A stretch of 64,000 nucleotides of DNA from assembly GCA_022509165.1 (NCBI GenBank), contig JAFLTT010000007.1, positions 109,017 to 173,016 on the forward strand, given 5' to 3'. A model generated the notes under the pieces. That model ran no database searches. It worked only from the letters and a program-made list of their open reading frames with translations, and was not told where the DNA came from. Every line of letters begins with the position of its first letter. Position 1 is the first letter of the stretch. Shown piece by piece: positions 54,199 through 62,540 of this stretch. The translations under genes were made by a program, and so were the position numbers. This stretch comes from Muribaculaceae bacterium. GTDB lineage: Bacteria; Bacteroidota; Bacteroidia; Bacteroidales; Muribaculaceae.

Positions 54199-54762
54199 TT
54201 AGTTGTTTTCTGTAAATAGTTCGTTGTTATAATCTTTCTTGTAATACATAGAAAGAACAGCAAGAAATTTTGAAATTTGGGAAATAGCCTGTGAAGTTTC
54301 TTCTGATATTTCTTTTCCTTGAAGGCGAAGAAGAAGAATACCATATAAGGCATTGAAACAGGTCTCTATTTCTCCAGATTTGTTATCGCCTGCCTTGGCT
54401 CGGAGTTCCACAATTATTGGTAGGGTATGATAAAATTGAGCGGAATAAGATGCGAACTTTTGGTCGGAAAGTAACTGCCTGTGTAAATCTTCCAACTGAA
54501 TTATCACATTCTTATTAATCTGAAGGTGTCCTTTTTCCACCACTCCTTCCCTTCTCATCATATCAATCAACGATTCATACCACTCTCTCATCTCTTTCCT
54601 TTGAGTATCTGACAGGTCTTTATATTTATCAATGATAGTGGCCTGAATCTTATCCAGATCAAGTGAGTTGGCACGTATTAAATCTTCTATCTGCCACATA
54701 TACAGAAGGTATTCTGCAATGTTCTCCTTCTTTTTTATTGATGCTGTAATCATTGTTTTCAA
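54199..54762 (-). CDS. DUF4924 family protein
   Basis: A 187-residue, almost entirely helical cytoplasmic protein typical of Bacteroidetes. It begins with ITASIKKKENIAEYLLYMWQ and has EDLIRANSLDLDKI, EWYESLIDMM and ARSAEF-like helices without catalytic motifs. No function is known. The ATG overlaps the rlmD stop codon by four bases (ATGA). It lies between an rRNA methyltransferase and release factor 3, which hints at a translation-linked role but proves nothing. Confidence 0.85.
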   Translation of the reverse strand: MKTMITASIKKKENIAEYLLYMWQIEDLIRANSLDLDKIQATIIDKYKDLSDTQRKEMREWYESLIDMMRREGVVEKGHLQINKNVIIQLEDLHRQLLSDQKFASYSAQFYHTLPIIVELRAKAGDNKSGEIETCFNALYGILLLRLQGKEISEETSQAISQISKFLAVLSMYYKKDYNNELFTENN

Positions 54763-56234
54763 ATTTTAATGTCTTCCCTTTTCTCAAGTTTCACCACATT
54801 TTCTACATGATGTGTATGAGGAAACATATCTACAGGTTGAACCTTAGTTACTTTGTATTGTGAATTCAGAAGTGATAGATCTCTTGCCTGTGTGGAAGGA
54901 TTACAACTCACATATACTATCACTTTGGGTGAAACCTCTTTTATCACATTTATCACATCTTCATGCATTCCGGCCCTTGGTGGATCTATGATCATTACGT
55001 CAGGATATCCATGGAGATCGATAAACTCTTTTGTAAGGATGTCTTTCATGTCGCCTGCATAAAATTCAGTGTTAGAAATCCCGTTTAATTCTGAATTTAT
55101 CCGAGCGTCCTTAACTGCATCTTCTACATATTCTATGCCAATTACTTTTTGTGCATTCGCTGCGACATAATTTGCAATCGTGCCGGCCCCTGTATAAAGG
55201 TCGTAGACTATAGGTTTATCTTTTTCAGTTGCTACGGTTATACAGTTATTTAGGCCTGCAAATTCTGCTGCGGTTTCATATAAGCGCTCCGCCTGTTGGG
55301 AGTTAGTCTGATAAAAAGATTTCGCACTAATACGGTATTTTAGACTTCCCATTTTCTCTTCAATAAAACCAGGCCCTTTATATATTATAACTTCCTGATC
55401 AGAAATAGTATCGTTCAATTTTTTATTCACCACATACACCAGCGTGGTGATTTCAGGGAATTCTTTTTCAACCGCCTCAAGAAGGCTACTTATCTTTTCT
55501 TTGTCTTCTTCTCCAAATGTAATACATACCATAAGTTCTCCGCTCATGGCTGGTCTGATCATCAAAGTGCGAAGCAGTCCTTTATTGGCCTTGATATCAT
55601 AAAACGAAAAATCATTATCCAATGCGAAGTTATAAATGAAATTTCTTATTCTATCTCCAATATTTTCCTGTAGACAGCAATGGTTGATATGAAGCACTTT
55701 ATCAAACGACCCGGGAATATGGAAGCCTAAAGCATTACTCCCCTCGTTACAATTCTTCTCACCCCTCATTTCTTCCCACGATTTCCATCTCTTATTGGAA
55801 AAAGTGTATTCCATTTTATTACGATAATCCCATATTTTTTCTGAACCTAAAGTCATCGGTACTTCAGGTATTTCTACTTTCCCTATGCGGGTAAGAGCGT
55901 CTATTACCTGCTGTCGTTTAAACTTCAATTGCTCTTCATAAGGTAAATGTTGCCATTTGCATCCTCCGCAAATCCCGAAATATTCACACTCCGGATCTAT
56001 ACGCAAAGGAGAAGGTTTTAATATCTTAGTGATATGTGCTTCAGCGAAACTATGTTTCTTTTTATCTATCTTTAAGTTTACTATATCTCCGGGAGCTCCG
56101 AATGGCACAAACACAACCATAGCTTCAGGTTGGTTTTCATTCATTTTCACTTTGGTCAAAGCCTTCCCTTCAGCCGCTATACCGGTGATTTCAACTTCTG
56201 CCAGTTCGGGCAATTCTTTTTTTCTTCTTGCCAT
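54759..56234 (-). CDS. rlmD: 23S rRNA (uracil-5-)-methyltransferase, RlmD/RumA type
   Basis: A 491-residue SAM-dependent m5U methyltransferase. An N-terminal TRAM domain (about 8-70) precedes the iron-sulfur cysteines CEYFGICGGC. The Rossmann part has DLYTGAGTIANYVA and IDPPRAGMHEDV. The nucleophile Cys is in YVSCNPSTQARDL, and HVENVVKLEK closes the protein. Whether the target is U1939, U747 or a tRNA position cannot be decided from sequence. First gene of the operon and divergent from ppdK. Confidence 0.88.
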   Translation of the reverse strand: MARRKKELPELAEVEITGIAAEGKALTKVKMNENQPEAMVVFVPFGAPGDIVNLKIDKKKHSFAEAHITKILKPSPLRIDPECEYFGICGGCKWQHLPYEEQLKFKRQQVIDALTRIGKVEIPEVPMTLGSEKIWDYRNKMEYTFSNKRWKSWEEMRGEKNCNEGSNALGFHIPGSFDKVLHINHCCLQENIGDRIRNFIYNFALDNDFSFYDIKANKGLLRTLMIRPAMSGELMVCITFGEEDKEKISSLLEAVEKEFPEITTLVYVVNKKLNDTISDQEVIIYKGPGFIEEKMGSLKYRISAKSFYQTNSQQAERLYETAAEFAGLNNCITVATEKDKPIVYDLYTGAGTIANYVAANAQKVIGIEYVEDAVKDARINSELNGISNTEFYAGDMKDILTKEFIDLHGYPDVMIIDPPRAGMHEDVINVIKEVSPKVIVYVSCNPSTQARDLSLLNSQYKVTKVQPVDMFPHTHHVENVVKLEKREDIKI

Positions 56235-56281
56235 CTATCTTATTTATACGGCGAAATTACTTAAAAAACCCCAAAATTGTT

Positions 56282-56289
56282 TAATTTTG
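56282..56289 (+). promoter_or_regulatory. ppdK -7 element
   Basis: TAATTTTG on the plus strand, with a predicted start near 56295 and a leader of about 75 nt. The -33 region lacks a clear TTG. Confidence 0.4.
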
Positions 56290-56369
56290 CAATTATAGGT
56301 GACTATAATGACTTTAAAGATTGTTATTAGTGTATTCTATTATAACCTCAAATTAAATATTTAATTACA

Positions 56370-59087
56370 ATGGCTAAAGCAGTTTATACGTTCGGCGACG
56401 GTAAAGCCGAGGGTAATGCCTCCATGAGAAACCTTCTTGGAGGTAAGGGAGCCAATTTGGCAGAGATGAATCTTCTCGGTATGCCGGTGCCTCCCGGGTT
56501 CACTATTACTACTGAAATTTGTTCTGAATATACTCAATGGGGCCGTGACAAAGTGGTGAAAGATATCACTCCTGAAGTGCAGGCCGCAATAGCGCATGTA
56601 GAAAAGTTAACTGGTAAGAAATTTGACGACCCTTCTAACCCGCTTCTCGTTTCAGTACGTTCAGGAGCCCGCGCTTCTATGCCCGGTATGATGGATACTG
56701 TGCTTAACCTTGGTATGAACGATGCTACCGTAGCTACTATGGCTGAAAAAAGCGGCAATCCGCGCTTTGCTTGGGATAGCTATCGCCGTTTCGTACAGAT
56801 GTATGGAGACGTGGTATTAGGTATGAAGCCTAAGAGCAAGACCGATATTGATCCTTTTGAGGCTATCATTGAAAAAATGAAAGAGGAAAAAGGGGTAAAA
56901 TTTGATACCGAACTTGATGTTGATGACTTAAAACAACTCGTAAAACTCTTTAAAGCTGCCGTACTTGATTACACTGGCAAAGAATTCCCGGAATCAGCTT
57001 GGGAACAACTTTGGGGAGGTATTTGCGCAGTATTCGACAGCTGGATGAATGAACGTGCAATCCTCTACCGTAGGATGAACCAGATCCCGGAAGAATGGGG
57101 TACCGCAGTTAACGTTCAGGCTATGGTTTACGGTAACATGGGCGACAATTCCGCTACAGGTGTGGCTTTCAGCCGTGATGCAGCTACAGGCGAAAATATT
57201 TTCAACGGTGAATATCTTATCAATGCTCAAGGTGAAGACGTGGTAGCAGGTATTCGTACACCGCAACAGATCACTATCGAAGGTTCACGCCGCTGGGCCG
57301 CTCTTCAAGGTATTTCTGAAGAAGTACGTCGTGAAAAATATCCGGCTCTCGAAGAATCAATGCCTGATTGCGCAGCTGAACTAATTGCAATTGCTCACAA
57401 GCTGGAAGACTATTATAAAGACATGCAGGATATGGAGTTCACTATCCAGGATGGTAAACTCTGGATGCTTCAGACCCGTAACGGAAAACGTACAGGTGCT
57501 GCTATGGTGCGTATCGCTATGGATCTCCTTCGCGAAGGTATGATCGACGAAAAGACCGTGCTCCTTCGAATGGAACCCCAGAAACTTGATGAACTCCTTC
57601 ACCCTGTATTTGATAAGTCAGACATTAAGAAAGCTACTGTAGTCGCTAAGGGTCTCCCCGCTTCTCCAGGTGCAGCTACAGGTCAGATTGTATTCCAGGC
57701 TGACGATGCTGAGGCTTGGGCTGAAAAGAAAAAGAAAGTTGTGCTCGTACGTATCGAAACTTCTCCCGAAGACCTTCGTGGTATGGCTGTGGCTCAAGGT
57801 ATCCTGACTATGCGCGGCGGTATGACAAGTCATGCTGCGGTGGTGGCTCGTGGTATGGGTAAATGTTGTGTTTCCGGTGCCGGCGACATCAAAGTAGACT
57901 ATAAGGAAAAGACCGTCGAAATGGGTGGCAAGGTTTATAAGGAAGGCGACTGGATTTCTCTTAACGGTTCTACCGGTGAAGTTTATAACGGTCAGGTTCC
58001 TACTCGTGAACCCGAACTTGATGGAGACTTTGGTGCTATAATGAACCTCTCTTCTAAATATGCAAAGACTTATGTTCGTTGCAACGCCGATACTCCAAGG
58101 GATGCAAAACAAGGCCGCCATTTCGGTGCTCAAGGTATCGGTTTGTGTCGTACAGAACACATGTTCTTTGAAGGCGACAGAATTAAGGCTGTACGTGAAA
58201 TGATCCTTGCATCTGATGAAAAGGGTCGTCGTGAAGCTCTTAAGAAACTGCTCCCCATCCAACGTGGTGACTTCGAAGGAATATTTGAGGCTATGGACGG
58301 TTTTGGTGTTACTATCCGTCTCCTCGATCCACCGTTGCATGAATTTGTTCCTCATCAGACTGCAACTCAGAAAGAACTTGCTGATGAAATGGGACTCACT
58401 CTTGCTGAAGTTAAGGCCAAAGTGGATGAACTGGAAGAATTCAATCCAATGTTGGGTCACCGTGGCTGCCGTCTTGGCATCACCTACCCGGAAATCACAG
58501 AAATGCAGACAAGAGCCATTATTGAGGCAGCACTGGCTTGCAAAGAACGTGGTATAAAAGTTGAACCGGAAATTATGGTTCCTCTTGTAGGTACTCTCAA
58601 GGAGCTTCAAAACCAGGCCGATGTAATCAATACTACTGCTGCCAAGGTATTTGAGGAAAAAGGTAATTCAATCCATTATAAAGTAGGTACAATGATTGAG
58701 GTGCCGAGAGCTGCTCTGGTTGCCAATAAGATTGCTGAAATTGCAGATTTCTTCTCATTCGGTACCAACGACCTTACTCAGATGACATTCGGTTATTCAC
58801 GTGACGACGCTCCCAAGTTCCTCAAATTCTACAAAGAACACGGTATCATAAAAGTGGATCCGTTTGAGGTACTTGACCAAGAAGGTGTTGGTCAGTTGGT
58901 AGAAATGGGTGTTAAGAAAGGCCGTTCCACAAATCCTGATCTAAAAGTAGGAATCTGTGGTGAACATGGTGGTGAACCGTCAAGTGTTCAATTCTGTGCC
59001 AAGTTAGGCATGAATTACGTGTCTTGCTCACCGTTCCGTGTGCCAATCGCACGCGTAGCCGCCGCCCAAGCAGCTATAGAGGAATAA
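56370..59087 (+). CDS. ppdK: Pyruvate, phosphate dikinase
   Basis: A 905-residue enzyme interconverting PEP/AMP/PPi and pyruvate/ATP/Pi. The ATP-grasp domain is N-terminal (LLGGKGANLAEM; SVRSGARASMPGMMDT). The phosphorylated His488 lies in GGMTSHAAVVARGMGK, and the C-terminal PEP domain has GTNDLTQMTFGYSRDD and catalytic Cys886 in YVSCSPFRVPIAR. The last codons (AAAQAAIEE stop) form the first of two copies of the gene's tail (see 59061-59202), consistent with an element inserted at the 3' end. The protein remains complete. Confidence 0.96.
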   Translation: MAKAVYTFGDGKAEGNASMRNLLGGKGANLAEMNLLGMPVPPGFTITTEICSEYTQWGRDKVVKDITPEVQAAIAHVEKLTGKKFDDPSNPLLVSVRSGARASMPGMMDTVLNLGMNDATVATMAEKSGNPRFAWDSYRRFVQMYGDVVLGMKPKSKTDIDPFEAIIEKMKEEKGVKFDTELDVDDLKQLVKLFKAAVLDYTGKEFPESAWEQLWGGICAVFDSWMNERAILYRRMNQIPEEWGTAVNVQAMVYGNMGDNSATGVAFSRDAATGENIFNGEYLINAQGEDVVAGIRTPQQITIEGSRRWAALQGISEEVRREKYPALEESMPDCAAELIAIAHKLEDYYKDMQDMEFTIQDGKLWMLQTRNGKRTGAAMVRIAMDLLREGMIDEKTVLLRMEPQKLDELLHPVFDKSDIKKATVVAKGLPASPGAATGQIVFQADDAEAWAEKKKKVVLVRIETSPEDLRGMAVAQGILTMRGGMTSHAAVVARGMGKCCVSGAGDIKVDYKEKTVEMGGKVYKEGDWISLNGSTGEVYNGQVPTREPELDGDFGAIMNLSSKYAKTYVRCNADTPRDAKQGRHFGAQGIGLCRTEHMFFEGDRIKAVREMILASDEKGRREALKKLLPIQRGDFEGIFEAMDGFGVTIRLLDPPLHEFVPHQTATQKELADEMGLTLAEVKAKVDELEEFNPMLGHRGCRLGITYPEITEMQTRAIIEAALACKERGIKVEPEIMVPLVGTLKELQNQADVINTTAAKVFEEKGNSIHYKVGTMIEVPRAALVANKIAEIADFFSFGTNDLTQMTFGYSRDDAPKFLKFYKEHGIIKVDPFEVLDQEGVGQLVEMGVKKGRSTNPDLKVGICGEHGGEPSSVQFCAKLGMNYVSCSPFRVPIARVAAAQAAIEE

Positions 59088-59202
59088 ACACCAATTTTTG
59101 TTGAAAAACCTCTTTTTAGCATACAAATAGCATACACTAAACAAATAAGTGTTTGATTTTAAAAGCTAAAAATTTGCCGCCCAGGCTGCCATAGAGGACT
59201 AA
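59061..59202 (+). repeat. Duplicated ppdK 3' tail, putative attachment site
   Basis: Copy 1 (59061-59087) is the real end of ppdK. Copy 2 (59176-59202) reads GCCGCCCAGGCTGCCATAGAGGACTAA, i.e. AAQAAIED stop against AAQAAIEE stop. Four codons differ at the third position, so it looks like the tail of a diverged ppdK rather than an exact duplication. The intervening 88 bp contain two GCATAC repeats. A terminator follows copy 2 at the distance expected after a gene. Confidence 0.7.
59119..59141 (+). repeat. GCATAC repeats, first cluster
   Basis: GCATACAAAT (59119) and GCATACACTAAA (59130), 11 bp apart, between the two ppdK tails. Same unit as the five-copy array at 59328-59396. Confidence 0.6.
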
Positions 59203-59226
59203 GCATATAATTAAGACTATCATAGC

Positions 59227-59275
59227 CTTAGGCTGTAACGTACTGGTAATGCAGACGTTACAGCCTAAGTTGTTC
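59227..59275 (+). terminator. Terminator after ppdK tail copy 2
   Basis: CTTAGGCTGTAACGT (59227-59241) pairs perfectly with ACGTTACAGCCTAAG (59255-59269), then TTGTTCTT. It lies 24 nt after the copy 2 stop codon. It is probably the native ppdK terminator, displaced with the tail. Confidence 0.75.
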
Positions 59276-59327
59276 TTAGAGGGTTCGTTCATTCGACCAC
59301 AATAAATGAGCCATATTAACGAGAAAA

Positions 59328-59396
59328 GCATACACTATGCATACACCAAATTAAAATTGAGCATACACCAAAGCATACACCAAAGCATACACCAAA
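59328..59396 (+). repeat. Iterated GCATACACCAAA array upstream of the integrase
   Basis: Five copies start at 59328, 59339, 59361, 59373 and 59385; the last three are tandem with a 12-bp period and the others are offset by 11 and 22 bp. Spacing near the helical repeat and the position between att site and integrase gene fit arm-type recombinase sites. Confidence 0.65.
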
Positions 59397-59409
59397 AAAA
59401 TAATTGTAT

Positions 59410-60900
59410 ATGGCTACATTTAAGGCAGTTGTAAGGAAGAAAAGAGTGGATGGTCTTTACGCCGTTTATATACGTGTAGGTCACAAGCGTCAAATGGGGT
59501 ACATTAAGACCGATAAAGTAGTTTCATCAAAACAAATTAAAGCGGGAGAAATTAAGGATCCGTTTGTAAATGAATATTGTTCAAGAGAGATTTTGAGATA
59601 TAATAACTTAATGAATCAAAAAAACGTATCTCAATATTCTATCCAAGAATTGATCGATTACTTGACAACTGAACAGTCTGAAGTATATTTCAGTGAATAT
59701 GCCCAAAAGCATATCAAGAACCTAATCAATACAGGACATGAAAGAACTGCAAAAAATTATAAAATGGCAGTTCAGCATCTGGAACGTTATTGTGGAACCA
59801 CAAGAATCCTGTTTTCACAATTGACTTCTACAGTTCTTAAAAGATGGATTGAAACAATGTCTCAAACAAATCGAGCAAAAGAAATGTATCCAGTTTGCGT
59901 TCGGCAAATCTTTAAATCAGCACTATTAGAATTAAATGATGAGGAAAGAAATATTTGCAGAATCAAGTTCAATCCATGGCTCAAAATACAGATTCCAAAG
60001 GCTGATAAAGGAATTCATAAAGCCATAAGTGCTGAAGCATGTAGAGAATTTTTCAATAGACCCCTTCCTCATACTAAAATGATTTCTTCTCTACCTGAAC
60101 TCGGCAGAGATGTTGCCCTATTGGTTTTATGTTTGGGAGGCATGAATACTGCTGACATTTATCAATTAAAAAAGACTGATTATAAAGATGGCATTATTAG
60201 TTATAAAAGAGCTAAAACACGCAATAGTCGTTCAGATGAAGCATATATGGAAATGCGAGTAGAACCTTTTATAAAACCAATTTTCGAAAAATATCTTGAT
60301 ACAACTAATGATGAGCATTTATTCAATTTTTACCAGCGTTATAGTAATTGGGATAGTTTTTGTGCCAATGCGAACAATGGAATAAAGAAGATTTGTAAGG
60401 ATATGAAAATGTCCGAAGACAAATATTATTGTTGCTATACTTTCCGTCACACCTGGGCTACTATTGCCCAAAATGACTGTGGTGCCACATTAACAGACGT
60501 GGCTTTTGGTCTTAATCATAGCCATGGATTTAATGTCACCAGGGGTTATGTTGATATAGATTTTACTCCAGCCTGGGAATTGAATGCAAAAATCATAGAA
60601 TTCATTTTCTTTTCAAACACTAAGAGTAAAAAGGGAAAGGCTAAAGATCTTGAAGAAACCAAAGACACTCAGTTCCGAATAACCCCTAAAATGATGATTT
60701 ATGGTCGTACTTATTTTAAAGGTAATCTTATTGCCGAAGTAACAGATATAGGTTTTAGAACAGTAGAGGATGTGATTAAAAGAATGATTCCTCAATTACC
60801 TGAAACTATACCAGATGGTTGTACTGTTCATTTCCGTTTGAAGAATGTGGACTCACAAAAGGAAGTTATATATGAAAGAACCAAAGGTAAAGGTTTCTAA
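59410..60900 (+). CDS. Tyrosine recombinase (integrase)
   Basis: A 496-residue integrase of the Bacteroidetes element type. The N-terminal part (about 1-95) starts MATFKAVVRKKRVDG, and a SAM-like core-binding domain spans about 95-200. In the catalytic domain the first Arg position is Asn in LGGMNTADIYQL, as variation at this place is known from IntDOT-like enzymes. A Lys is seen in SYKRAKT, Arg in YTFRHTWATIA (Tyr replacing the usual His before it), His in LNHSHGF and nucleophile Tyr in VTRGYVD. About 95 residues after the catalytic domain form an unusual extra C-terminal module. An upstream in-frame TTG at 59404 is an alternative start. Confidence 0.9.
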   Translation: MATFKAVVRKKRVDGLYAVYIRVGHKRQMGYIKTDKVVSSKQIKAGEIKDPFVNEYCSREILRYNNLMNQKNVSQYSIQELIDYLTTEQSEVYFSEYAQKHIKNLINTGHERTAKNYKMAVQHLERYCGTTRILFSQLTSTVLKRWIETMSQTNRAKEMYPVCVRQIFKSALLELNDEERNICRIKFNPWLKIQIPKADKGIHKAISAEACREFFNRPLPHTKMISSLPELGRDVALLVLCLGGMNTADIYQLKKTDYKDGIISYKRAKTRNSRSDEAYMEMRVEPFIKPIFEKYLDTTNDEHLFNFYQRYSNWDSFCANANNGIKKICKDMKMSEDKYYCCYTFRHTWATIAQNDCGATLTDVAFGLNHSHGFNVTRGYVDIDFTPAWELNAKIIEFIFFSNTKSKKGKAKDLEETKDTQFRITPKMMIYGRTYFKGNLIAEVTDIGFRTVEDVIKRMIPQLPETIPDGCTVHFRLKNVDSQKEVIYERTKGKGF

Positions 60901-60945
60901 CTAAAACCCCTCTCCCATTGTACTTTGTAACTTCCATTTATATTT

Positions 60946-60976
60946 AGAGCGACTTCGGTTGCTCTTTCTCTTTTAT
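60946..60976 (+). terminator. Terminator after the integrase gene
   Basis: AGAGCGAC-TTCG-GTTGCTCT, a stem closed by a UUCG tetraloop, followed by TTCTCTTTT. It lies about 45 nt after the integrase stop codon. Confidence 0.88.
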
Positions 60977-61270
60977 AGTCCCCCTTTTATTCCTTTAATT
61001 ACCTGCATCCTCTTTTAGCTAAATGATAAATCATTTTTAATAGTTAGCGATGTATGGGAGTGGATATTAAAGTGCAAAGGTAGATGTCGGCAGGATAATG
61101 TCAAGGTCAAGCCGAAGGTTTGGGTCTGCAAGACGTCGCATGACTCCATCTTTCGACTCAAAACCTTGCCTTATATCCTTTCATCACCTTATCCGGGCAC
61201 TATAATATTCACCTTCCCCACATAAATCGCAACAGCGATAAAAAAGAAAGGGAAATAAATCAAATCAACT
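60977..61270 (+). other. Noncoding region of the element
   Basis: No gene is visible. It contains the perfect palindrome AAATGATAAATCATTT (61021-61036) enclosed by GCTAA...TTAGC. A GC-richer conserved-looking stretch (about 61070-61170) has no coding frame. The composition change suggests a functional site, but I cannot identify an origin of transfer or a promoter. Confidence 0.4.
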
Positions 61271-61606
61271 ATGAACAGGATAGCGACAAAATTCGTGGCG
61301 TGGGATGTTCCCGAACTCGATACACTTAACGAAAGTAAAGTCTATAAGTTAAGGCTTATGCTCAATAACGGGGGCAAACTCAATCGTTCAGAGAAAAATT
61401 GGCTCACAGAAAAAATCAATTCCAACACATACTTCAAGAAAAGTGTGCCACTTATGGGTTGGAGATTTGATTTCTCCGATATTCTAAAACGCTTTTTTGT
61501 AAAACAACACGGATATATCCTCGAATATTATGCCGTTGACAAAACCTCTTTGAGAAACTTTATCTATGGCAGGATTGAGGAAATAATTGAAGTCAATAAC
61601 CGCTAA
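61271..61606 (+). CDS. Conserved mobile-element protein of unknown function
   Basis: A 111-residue basic protein. The segment KFVAWDVPELDTLNESKVYKL and the later VPLMGWRFDFSDILKRFFVKQHG resemble small proteins I recall from Bacteroides conjugative or mobilisable elements, but no function is known for them. It lacks signal and membrane segments and has no HTH or enzyme motif. It is followed 13 nt later by a second small gene, which suggests a two-gene operon. Confidence 0.65.
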   Translation: MNRIATKFVAWDVPELDTLNESKVYKLRLMLNNGGKLNRSEKNWLTEKINSNTYFKKSVPLMGWRFDFSDILKRFFVKQHGYILEYYAVDKTSLRNFIYGRIEEIIEVNNR

Positions 61607-61619
61607 AAAACTTAAAACT

Positions 61620-61787
61620 ATGGAAGAACTTACTGAAATAATTGGTTGCTTTTGCTCACTTTTATGCAATCCGGAAGATTGTAGCACCGGCAGAATAGTT
61701 TGTGATTATGGTAGAGATGTAGTCGTTGAATTGGCTAACGGAAATAATATCCTTTTAAGTCGAGATGAAGTCTTGATATATGACTGA
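61620..61787 (+). CDS. Small protein of unknown function
   Basis: A 55-residue acidic protein from the ATG at 61620. It begins MEELTEIIGCFCSLLCNPEDC and ends LSRDEVLIYD. Four Cys residues lie in the first 22 positions (CFC, C and C), which might bind metal, but they do not follow a known finger pattern. An in-frame TTG at 61587 would extend it but overlaps the preceding gene. It is likely co-transcribed with the 111-residue protein. Confidence 0.55.
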   Translation: MEELTEIIGCFCSLLCNPEDCSTGRIVCDYGRDVVVELANGNNILLSRDEVLIYD

Positions 61788-61800
61788 AATGTTGAAGTGT

Positions 61801-61841
61801 GCAGCTCGGACTTGAAAAAAGTCCGGCTGCCTTTCGGCAGC
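61801..61841 (+). promoter_or_regulatory. Two overlapping, mutually exclusive hairpins
   Basis: Hairpin A pairs GCAGC and CGGACTT (61801-61813) with AAGTCCGGCTGC (to 61830). Hairpin B pairs GCTGCC (61826-61831) with GGCAGC (61836-61841). They share 61826-61830, so only one can form at a time. Confidence 0.4.
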
Positions 61842-61928
61842 ATACCCTTTATATTATCCGTATTTTTTCTTTAATAAGGAAAATCCTTTTTTATATAAAC
61901 CGGTATATAAATCTCCCGCCCACTCTGT

Positions 61929-61955
61929 ATCTATATCAGAGATCTATATCCAGAG
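61929..61955 (+). repeat. Imperfect tandem repeat ATCTATATC(C)AGAG
   Basis: Two copies in tandem, 61929-61941 and 61942-61955, differing by one inserted C. Confidence 0.55.
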
Positions 61956-62013
61956 TTACCCACCCATTACCTCTTATAAATTTAAGAAATCCCTTTTATA
62001 GAAAATATACCTG

Positions 62014-62049
62014 TTTTATGGATACCATTACTTTTATGGATACCATTAC
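62014..62049 (+). repeat. Exact tandem 18-bp repeat
   Basis: TTTTATGGATACCATTAC occurs twice in immediate succession with no mismatch. Unit length fits neither codon-based duplication of a known gene nor a CRISPR-like array; protein-binding sites are possible. Confidence 0.6.
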
Positions 62050-62498
62050 CTCTTTCGCCACTTGTAGCGAAGGATCCACTTTTTAGGGAGAATGTCAGGC
62101 ATAGCCTTATTCCCGATATTTTCTTCTTTCCTTCTCTTTGTCCCTCAAGTGGTTCACTCGGCAATCGTCTGAACAAATCGTTCCTGTTTTTCACCCTTAT
62201 CCTCTGTCACCTTTTTGCAACGATTTGTCTTTCAACAATTATATTAATATTATACTCAGGTAACCCGTTTTTGAATCTAAATTATAAATCCTTAAAGATA
62301 AATTGAAATATCAATTTATCTTTAAAAAATAATATTTTAATTAGAATTATATAAATTATAATATTTAACACAATTCTAATATATTGTCAAAATAAATAAA
62401 CTCCTAAATTATAGCGATATATAAAAATTGATATGTTAATTAATATTAAATATTAATTATTTAAATATAATATATAATATATGTTATAATCTTTTTAC

Positions 62499-62506
62499 TA
62501 TATTTG
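62499..62506 (+). promoter_or_regulatory. Lipoprotein operon -7 element
   Basis: TATATTTG about 35 nt before the first ATG. There is no TTG at the usual spacing in this AT-rich DNA. Confidence 0.45.
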
Positions 62507-62540
62507 CATTGTTTATTTCTTCAATCAATAATTAATATCT

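Larger units (their letters stand above)
61788..62540 (+). other. Repeat-rich noncoding region upstream of the lipoprotein operon
   Basis: About 750 bases without a credible gene. It holds two overlapping hairpins (61801-61841), tandem 13-14-bp repeats (61929-61955) and an exact tandem 18-bp repeat (62014-62049). From 62250 on it is extremely AT-rich and leads to a promoter-like element at 62499-62506. Confidence 0.5.

Noticed and set aside
57618..58610. A 330-residue open frame on the minus strand
   Set aside because: It lies entirely inside ppdK, is rich in His, Thr, Phe and Ser as expected from reading a coding strand backwards, and has no recognisable domain.
62014..62049. CRISPR array
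   Set aside because: Only two adjacent 18-bp copies without spacers, and no cas genes in the window.
61799..62194. Short frames on both strands across the repeat region
   Set aside because: They are generated by the tandem repeats and hairpins and have no plausible start or domain.
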